Below, piece after piece: positions 29,787 to 34,226 of a DNA stretch of 34,226 bases; within the stretch, counting starts at the first letter, position 1; every line of letters begins with the position of its first letter. The notes under the pieces are model-generated. The model ran no database searches. It was not told the origin of the DNA and was given only the letters and a program-made list of their open reading frames with translations. The stretch lies in NCBI GenBank assembly GCA_036495525.1, contig DASXMR010000142.1:1-34226 (forward strand), in the 5' to 3' direction. The position numbers were made by a program, and so were the translations under genes. This stretch comes from DASXMR01 sp036495525. Its GTDB lineage: Bacteria; Actinomycetota; Actinomycetes; Streptosporangiales; Streptosporangiaceae.

Positions 29787-30291
29787 TCAGTCCCTTGGTG
29801 AGGTAAAGGCCTTCGTCGGCGTGCGCTTTGACCACGTTGCGCTGCTCGTCGTGCTGCGCCCACCGGTCGGTGACCAGGCCGTGGTCCCACAGGCAGTAGC
29901 CGAAGCGTTCGTAGAGGCGCCGTGCGCCATGGTTTTGCGGTTCTACGGCGAGGCCGATGGTCGGCACGGCCCGCGCTCTGGCCACCTGCTCGCCGACCAG
30001 GATCAGTGCGGTACCGGTCCCCTGGCCGCGGGGTCGCGCTTCCAGCGCGTTCATCTCGGCCAGGCCTGCGAACCGTGACCGCACCTGCGGATACCTGGAT
30101 CGAAGCAGCACCGTGACCCGGCCGACGACGCGATCGCGATCCCACGCGAGCAGGTACACGGCTTCCTGGCGCTGCTGGCTAACCCAGCGTTCCCCGTGAT
30201 GGCGCAGATCGAGGGGCGACACATCCGCTCGTCGCAGCGCATCCATGTCACGGAGGCTGCAGGGCCGGACGTCAATGCTCACTCCGCCCAC
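29779..30291 (-). CDS. GNAT-family N-acetyltransferase
   Basis: The 170-residue protein has the GNAT fold: an N-terminal VRPCSLRDMDALR segment, strand-loop motif A with ARPRGQGTGTALI that binds the acetyl-CoA pyrophosphate (RxxGxG pattern), and motif B EPQNHGARRLYERFGY. The acceptor may be a small molecule or a protein N-terminus and cannot be told from the sequence. GTG 30291 is taken as the start, with GGGG at moderate spacing upstream; GTG 30282 is an alternative. Translation runs on into the HAD phosphatase gene by overlap. Confidence 0.9.
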   Translation of the reverse strand: MGGVSIDVRPCSLRDMDALRRADVSPLDLRHHGERWVSQQRQEAVYLLAWDRDRVVGRVTVLLRSRYPQVRSRFAGLAEMNALEARPRGQGTGTALILVGEQVARARAVPTIGLAVEPQNHGARRLYERFGYCLWDHGLVTDRWAQHDEQRNVVKAHADEGLYLTKGLSE

Positions 30292-30336
30292 GATGCCAGC
30301 CCCGGCCGACAGACGGCCATCGTCGCGCCGCTGGGC

Positions 30337-30410
30337 GGAGCCGCTTTCCGCGGATCCGCTGTCCGGAGGAGCCGCTGTCCGGGCGGATCCGCTATCCGGG
30401 CGGAGCCGCG
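30337..30410. repeat. Five imperfect tandem repeats of 15-17 bases
   Basis: The core GGAGCCGCT or GGATCCGCT (last copy GGAGCCGCG) starts at 30337, 30352, 30368, 30385 and 30402, and TCCG follows most copies. The array covers the last codons of the unknown gene at 30392 and the gap to the GNAT gene. The TAG stop of that gene (read from CTA at 30392-30394) arises at a position where the other units have CTG or CTT. Confidence 0.7.
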
Positions 30411-30847
30411 GTGAGCAGGTAGATGCGGCCGCTGAGCTTGCCGATCATCTGGTAGATGTGCCACAGGCAGTCGGCCAGCTTGATGTCGTAGTTGTCCTGG
30501 CCGAACTGGCTGACGTACCGGCCGGGATCGCGGAGCAGCCGCGCCGCATGGAGCAAGTCCCTGCCGGGGGCGCCGGTTCGCTCCTGGGCGTACTCGTGCC
30601 ACTGGCTGGCGACCACCATGCACTCGTCGAGGCGCAGCCCGGCGCCGATGACGGCGGCCTCGGTGACCTCGGGTCGCATGCTCGACGCTGAGCAGCCCAT
30701 GACGCTCAGCAGCCAGGCCGCCTCGGCTGGTTCCAGCCGGTCGGCCCGGCTATCCGGCTCAAGGCTCTCGTCGAGGACGTCCTGGAAGTACTCCTCAACC
30801 TGGCCATACGAGTCGTGGTCGGGAGTCCCTGCCGCGTCTGCTGCCAC
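30392..30847 (-). CDS. Hypothetical protein, 151 residues
   Basis: I do not recognise this family. The product is soluble and probably mostly helical, with an acidic N-terminus (DHDSYGQVEEYFQDVLDE), a middle AEAAWLLSVMGCSASS, the helix CMVVASQWHEYAQERTG, and a C-terminal SQFGQDNYDIKLADCLWHIY ending in LTAAPPG. No signal peptide, membrane segment or known catalytic motif is visible. GTG 30847 is the first reasonable start, with a weak ribosome site. The last codons are made of the tandem DNA repeat described separately, so the C-terminus may be variable between strains. The coding call rests on frame length and on a composition that looks like a folded protein, not on homology. Confidence 0.7.
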   Translation of the reverse strand: MAADAAGTPDHDSYGQVEEYFQDVLDESLEPDSRADRLEPAEAAWLLSVMGCSASSMRPEVTEAAVIGAGLRLDECMVVASQWHEYAQERTGAPGRDLLHAARLLRDPGRYVSQFGQDNYDIKLADCLWHIYQMIGKLSGRIYLLTAAPPG

Positions 30848-30957
30848 AGCCGGCCACGATACTTGCCCTGCTCATACTCGGGACGCCTGCCGGATCACGG
30901 TCGAATAGCTGTCGGCGAGCGCCGCGAGGCGCGGTGGGCGGGTGGCCGAGGTTGGCG

Positions 30958-31581
30958 TTAGCGACCGCAACGGCCGGCGAACAGCGAGAGGGTGCCGTGG
31001 CGGATGGCGGGCCGGCTGCCGCTCGTCACCTCGAGTGGCACGCAGCCGCGGTATGGGCGGCGGATGAAGACAAATCCCTGGGGGAAGAAACCCTGGTCCG
31101 GGCAGGAATGGTAGGTAATGGCTGTCACTCCGCGCAGACCCTGACTCCGGGCCGCCGGGATGTCGATCAGCACGTGGCCGCGGGCCGGCGTGGCGATCAT
31201 CACGGTGGCAGTGGAGCCTGCCCGCACGACCAGCGGGATCTTGTAAACGCCGTGGTCTCCGTAGCCTCGGGGATTCGCGGCGGCCAGCAGGTTGCCGTTG
31301 ACAATGTAGACCGGTCCGATGGCCAGGTCTTGCTGACGTGGCCGGGACGGCACCGCCGGGCCGGTGCCCGGAGTACCGGTGAATGCCTCTGCGGTGCAGC
31401 CAACGACCAGAGGATGAGCGGCGGACCCGAGAGAACCGCTGGCGCGCGCTTCGCTAGCCGGGGAGCGCGAACTTGGATGAGGTACTGCCTGGCTGGAGCT
31501 GGACCGCCCGGTGCCGGTACACCCGGCCAGGATCACGCAGGTCAACGCGACCAGCGCGACCAGCGCTGGCACAGACAACAT
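30958..31581 (-). CDS. Secreted lipoprotein of unknown function
   Basis: The product has a signal peptide ending in the lipobox VILAGC, so it should be lipid-anchored outside the cell membrane. With ATG 31581 the signal is MLSVPALVALVALTCVILAG and the lipidated residue is Cys21, in a 207-residue precursor. AGCAGG at good spacing supports this start; GTG 31599 and TTG 31611 are in-frame alternatives. A Ser-rich linker is followed by a domain of about 150 residues that looks beta-rich, with VYIVNGNLLAAANPRGYG, VYKIPLVVRAGSTATVMI and GFVFIRRPYRGCVPLEV and four cysteines that could form disulfides. I recognise no family. Confidence 0.75.
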   Translation of the reverse strand: MLSVPALVALVALTCVILAGCTGTGRSSSSQAVPHPSSRSPASEARASGSLGSAAHPLVVGCTAEAFTGTPGTGPAVPSRPRQQDLAIGPVYIVNGNLLAAANPRGYGDHGVYKIPLVVRAGSTATVMIATPARGHVLIDIPAARSQGLRGVTAITYHSCPDQGFFPQGFVFIRRPYRGCVPLEVTSGSRPAIRHGTLSLFAGRCGR

Positions 31582-31645
31582 CGGCGACCTGCTGCCCACG
31601 TGCTCATTCAACCGCCACGCTCGTCAGCGTGCCAGCGTTCGCAGG

Positions 31646-32485
31646 TCAGCACGCCGAAGTCAGCCCATCGTCTCTGCACAGTTCGACGGCCTGAATGCCG
31701 GCTGCGCGCTGGTAGTCGCTCTCCCAGTCGGCTCCCGTCGGTGCGAGGACCACTCTTTCGACGCCGGCCGCGGCGTAGCTGGCGAGTTCGGCTCCGGCGC
31801 GTGCCTGGTCGGCGGCGAGGCTGGGCGCAACCACCGTGACGCTCGGTGCGGGCCGACCGAGATCCGCCGCGAGCTGCCGCAGCTCGGCGATCTCGCCGTC
31901 GAGCGCGGCCAGGTCGGGCTGCATCACCATCCAGCCGTCGCCGAACTGGGCGGCCCGGCGTCGCGCCCGGGCGCCGTTACCCGCGATCAGTATCGGCGGC
32001 ACGAGCGCGCCGGGAGCAAGCGTGGCCTCCGTGGCATCCGGTAGTACCGCCGTGCGGCCGGCGATCAGATCCGGGAGCACGCCAAGCGCAGCGTCCGTGC
32101 GACGGCCGCGATCGGCGAACGACACGCCCGCCGCGCGGAATCCTGCGTCGCCGTGCGCCGGGTTGCCCGTGGCGACGCCGAGCAGCACCCGGTTGCCCGA
32201 CACGTACTGCAGCGCCGCAACTTGCTTGGCTGCCCAGGCGACCGGCCGAAGCGCCAGCAGCATCGCGCCGAAGCCGACTCTGACGCGCTCGGTGACGGCC
32301 GCCGCGGTCGCGAGCACGACCGTGCTCTCCAGCATCGGCGCGCTGGCGATGAGGTGATCGGTGGACCAGACCGACCCTAGGCCGAGTTCCTCCGCGAGCC
32401 GCGCGGCCGCCCGCACGTCGCCCAGGATCGGCTGGCGGGGGTCGGGTGTCGAGGTCGGCAGGATGACGCCGATTTCGATTGCCAT
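31646..32485 (-). CDS. LLM-class oxidoreductase, probably F420-dependent
   Basis: The 279-residue protein is a second luciferase-like TIM-barrel enzyme. It begins AIEIGVILPTSTPDP and has LGLGSVWSTDHLIASAP, LQYVSGNRVLLGVATGNP (the conserved barrel strand), PPILIAGNGARARRRAAQFGDG near the cofactor phosphate site, and a C-terminal helix region. F420 use is inferred from the actinobacterial branch. It is transcribed divergently from an AraC-type regulator, with 86 bases between the starts, which suggests that the regulator controls it. ATG 32485 fits the family N-terminus. Substrate unknown. Confidence 0.9.
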   Translation of the reverse strand: MAIEIGVILPTSTPDPRQPILGDVRAAARLAEELGLGSVWSTDHLIASAPMLESTVVLATAAAVTERVRVGFGAMLLALRPVAWAAKQVAALQYVSGNRVLLGVATGNPAHGDAGFRAAGVSFADRGRRTDAALGVLPDLIAGRTAVLPDATEATLAPGALVPPILIAGNGARARRRAAQFGDGWMVMQPDLAALDGEIAELRQLAADLGRPAPSVTVVAPSLAADQARAGAELASYAAAGVERVVLAPTGADWESDYQRAAGIQAVELCRDDGLTSAC

Positions 32486-32507
32486 GCGGCCATGCTAGAG
32501 GCGGTTG

Positions 32508-32536
32508 CTGAGCTTCGTTATGCTTAAAAGCCTCAG
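32508..32536. promoter_or_regulatory. Imperfect inverted repeat between the LLM and AraC genes
   Basis: CTGAGCTT (32508-32515) pairs with AAGCCTCAG (32528-32536) with one bulged C, around an AT-rich centre that contains TATGCT (32519-32524), a possible -10 for the plus strand. Its place in the 86-base divergent gap makes it a candidate operator for the AraC protein. Confidence 0.4.
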
Positions 32537-32571
32537 ATGCATGTCCAAGACTCTCAGCCGGGATCGCCGCC

Positions 32572-33510
32572 GTGGATATCCTCAGCAGCACCATCGCCAC
32601 GATCCGCACTGGCAGCCCGTCCTCGGGCCTGTTCGTCCGGCATGCGCCGTGGGGTCGGCGCTATCCCCTCGTGCCTGGCGCTGGCTTCCACGTCGTGCTG
32701 GACGGATCTTGCTGGCTGCTCCCCCCGGACGGAGCGCCAGTCGCGCTGGCCGCGGGCGATGTGGTGTTCATGCCCCGTGGTGCTGAGCATGCGCTGGCCG
32801 ACCGGGCGGATAGTCCGCTGACCGAGACCGCCCACCCTGGCGAGCCGCGAGTGATCGACGGCCCCGGCGCGCGCAGCACATTGCTATGCGGTGCGTATGA
32901 TCTCGCCCGCGCGCACACCCATCCGCTGCTGGCCGAGCTGCCCGAGTTCGTGCATCTGCCCGCCAGGGCCGGCCGGCGCACCCCGCTGCGATCAGTGGTC
33001 GACCTGCTCGTCGCCGAGGTAAGCGGGCAGCCGCTCGGCAGCGACGCCGCGGTCCCGGCGCTGCTGGATACCATGCTGCTCTTCCTGCTCCGCGCGTGGC
33101 TCGACGAGCCACGCGAACACGTAAGCGGCTGGGCCGCGGCGCTCTCTGACTCGGCGGTCGCGGCCGCGCTGCGCGCTATCCACGACGATCCCGCGCACAG
33201 CTGGACCGTGTCCGAGCTCGCGGGCCGGGCCATGGTCTCCCGCGCCACGCTGGCCCGCCGCTTCGCAACGACTATCGGCGAGCCGCCGCTCAGCTACCTG
33301 ACCCGATGGCGGATGCTGCTGGCCGCCCGGCTGCTGCGCGAGACCGCCGATCCGCTCGCCACGGTGGCCAGGACCGTCGGCTACGGCTCCGAATTCGCCT
33401 TCGCTAAGGCTTTCAAGCGGCACCACGGCAGCGCACCTGGCAGCTACCGAAAGCAGGCCGTGCGGCTTCCGTCCCGGCCCGATTCATCTCACGCCGAGGT
33501 GCCCGCCTGA
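32572..33510 (+). CDS. AraC-family transcriptional regulator with cupin sensor domain
   Basis: The 312-residue protein has an N-terminal cupin-type ligand domain (about residues 15-190, with LVPGAGFHVVLDGSCWLL and LAAGDVVFMPRGAEHAL) and a C-terminal pair of helix-turn-helix motifs (about 200-300) with WTVSELAGRAMVSRATLARRF and the AraC signature DPLATVARTVGYGSEFAFAKAF. Proteins of this cupin_6-AraC type in actinobacteria often sit next to an oxidoreductase they control, here the divergent LLM enzyme. GTG 32572 is used, with GGGA upstream. The ligand is unknown. Confidence 0.94.
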   Translation: MDILSSTIATIRTGSPSSGLFVRHAPWGRRYPLVPGAGFHVVLDGSCWLLPPDGAPVALAAGDVVFMPRGAEHALADRADSPLTETAHPGEPRVIDGPGARSTLLCGAYDLARAHTHPLLAELPEFVHLPARAGRRTPLRSVVDLLVAEVSGQPLGSDAAVPALLDTMLLFLLRAWLDEPREHVSGWAAALSDSAVAAALRAIHDDPAHSWTVSELAGRAMVSRATLARRFATTIGEPPLSYLTRWRMLLAARLLRETADPLATVARTVGYGSEFAFAKAFKRHHGSAPGSYRKQAVRLPSRPDSSHAEVPA

Positions 33511-33544
33511 CCAGGGCCGGCATCGATGCGCGGTGCGAACGGAT

Positions 33545-34069
33545 TTAGTCGCCGGTCGCGCCGTCGATTTGCTCCCGCAGGATGTCGGCGTGCCCGATGT
33601 GCCTGGCATGCTCCCTGATGATGTGCACGTAGATCCAGCGCAGTGACACCTGGCCCTGCCCGTCGCGCGGTACCGTCTGGTCCAGGGTGAAGCCCGCGGC
33701 GATCTGCCGGGATGTCGCGCAGGCGGCGTCGAACTCGGCAATGACGCCGGCGATGGTCTTGCTGGCGGGGACATCCCAGCTCGGGGCGTCGCCGCGGGCG
33801 TTCCCGGCGATCTCCTCGCGCGGCTTGCCGCCCAGGTAGTGCTGAAACCAGTTCCGCTCCACGGCCGCGGCGTGGCTGACAAGCCCGAGCAAGGTGGTCA
33901 GCGAGGGCACCAGGCGCCGCCGGGCGTCCTCTTCGGACAGGCCCCGCAGCTTGCCGCTGATCACCCGGCGGTGGTATTCGAGGAACCCCTCCAGGGTTTC
34001 CCGTTCCCCGGCGACCGCGACAAGGTCCTCTTCATCCACTTCATCCGCCGGCGGCGTCATGTCCGTCAC
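33545..34069 (-). CDS. DinB/DUF664 family protein
   Basis: The 174-residue protein is a second DinB-like four-helix protein, with SLTTLLGLVSHAAAVERNWF (candidate metal ligand His66), LRWIYVHIIREHARHIGHAD with His157 and His160, and the closing ILREQIDGATGD. Studied relatives are mycothiol-dependent or metal-dependent transferases and isomerases. GTG 34069 and ATG 34060 are both possible starts; neither has a strong ribosome site. It is convergent with the AraC gene and is the last gene in the window. The sequence differs enough from the one at 22833 that they are paralogues rather than a recent duplication. Confidence 0.92.
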   Translation of the reverse strand: MTDMTPPADEVDEEDLVAVAGERETLEGFLEYHRRVISGKLRGLSEEDARRRLVPSLTTLLGLVSHAAAVERNWFQHYLGGKPREEIAGNARGDAPSWDVPASKTIAGVIAEFDAACATSRQIAAGFTLDQTVPRDGQGQVSLRWIYVHIIREHARHIGHADILREQIDGATGD

Positions 34070-34226
34070 GGCAAAAGGCTACAGTCGCGCCTGGACCACA
34101 AGTCAGGGCCAGCGGCTAGGCGCCGACCCGGCTGCCGTCATCCTGACCGGCGCCGGGCGGACTGGGCCGGGTTCTCGGCGATCTCGGGCACTGCGGACGG
34201 AATGTGGCCTCAATGCCGGTGAAGCT
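34070..34226. other. Window end without recognisable gene
   Basis: The last 157 bases contain no coding frame I can support and no clear structure. They lie upstream of the DinB gene and should include its promoter, but no confident -10/-35 pair is visible. Confidence 0.5.

Noticed and set aside
30337..30410. Possible CRISPR array
   Set aside because: Units are only 15-17 bases with no unique spacers and no cas gene nearby; it is a simple tandem repeat.
32505..32524. TTGCTG and TATGCT as a sigma-70-type promoter for the AraC gene
   Set aside because: The two hexamers are separated by only 8 bases, far from the usual 16-18, so they cannot form one promoter.

Overview
The window is very GC-rich and reads as a chromosomal segment from an actinomycete. 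Evidence for this: the gene order dnaX-ybaB-recR-DUF5063-aspartate kinase-asd is the one I know from Streptomyces and relatives; a DUF3349 gene, a small membrane protein and a Pit phosphate permease sit together as they do in mycobacteria; and several families point to coenzyme F420 and mycothiol users (two LLM-class proteins, two DUF664/DinB proteins). It looks most like the Streptosporangiales/Streptomycetales side of Actinomycetota, but the genus cannot be fixed from the sequence. I see no transposase, integrase, phage gene, rRNA or tRNA. Gene density is high and no gap exceeds 300 bases.

Layout. 1-4923 (+): housekeeping block with the end of dnaX, ybaB, recR, a DUF5063 gene, lysC (with a likely internal beta-subunit start) and asd. 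5004-6730 (-): xylose isomerase, a truncated-looking membrane protein, and a 41-residue single-helix membrane protein. 6849-8985 (-): a histidine kinase and its OmpR-type regulator. 9081-11458 (-): a DksA/TraR-type zinc protein, DUF3349, a small membrane protein and the phosphate permease, with a PHO-box-like triple repeat just upstream. 11674-13831 (-): a UBP-type zinc finger protein behind a cNMP-domain/FAD oxidoreductase that has lost the thioredoxin reductase cysteines. 14018-14659 (-): an L,D-transpeptidase. 14906-18125 (-): an MFS exporter overlapping an apparently orphan adenine-specific DNA methyltransferase whose upstream region carries three 16-bp repeats. 18369-20160: a YciI protein (+) converging on an RCC1-repeat lipoprotein (-). 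20243-21672 (-): a CmtR-like metal sensor and a CDF efflux pump. 21735-22652 (-): an ECF41/SigJ-like sigma factor with a promoter of the ECF41 type in front of it. 22833-25749: a DUF664 protein (-), a phosphotransferase (+), a DUF1272 zinc protein (-) and an LLM oxidoreductase (-). 25918-27372 (-): an archaeal-type (class 3) prolyl-tRNA synthetase. 27607-28835 (+): a SigE-family sigma factor with a membrane partner. 28914-30847 (-): HAD phosphatase, GNAT acetyltransferase and an unknown protein. 30958-32485 (-): an unknown lipoprotein and a second LLM protein, divergent from an AraC regulator (32572-33510, +). 33545-34069 (-): a second DinB protein.

Most reading frames are tightly packed. ATGA or 8-base stop/start overlaps link lysC/asd, the regulator and kinase, the methyltransferase and exporter, the GNAT and HAD genes, and the sigma factor with its membrane partner. 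The points most worth following are: the PHO-box-like element before the phosphate permease; the putative self-recognised promoter of the ECF41-like sigma factor; the cysteine-less reductase paired with a UBP zinc finger; the methyltransferase-exporter pair with its repeats; the class 3 ProRS; and the 41-residue membrane protein. All functional statements rest on motif recognition and remembered family knowledge. No database search was run.
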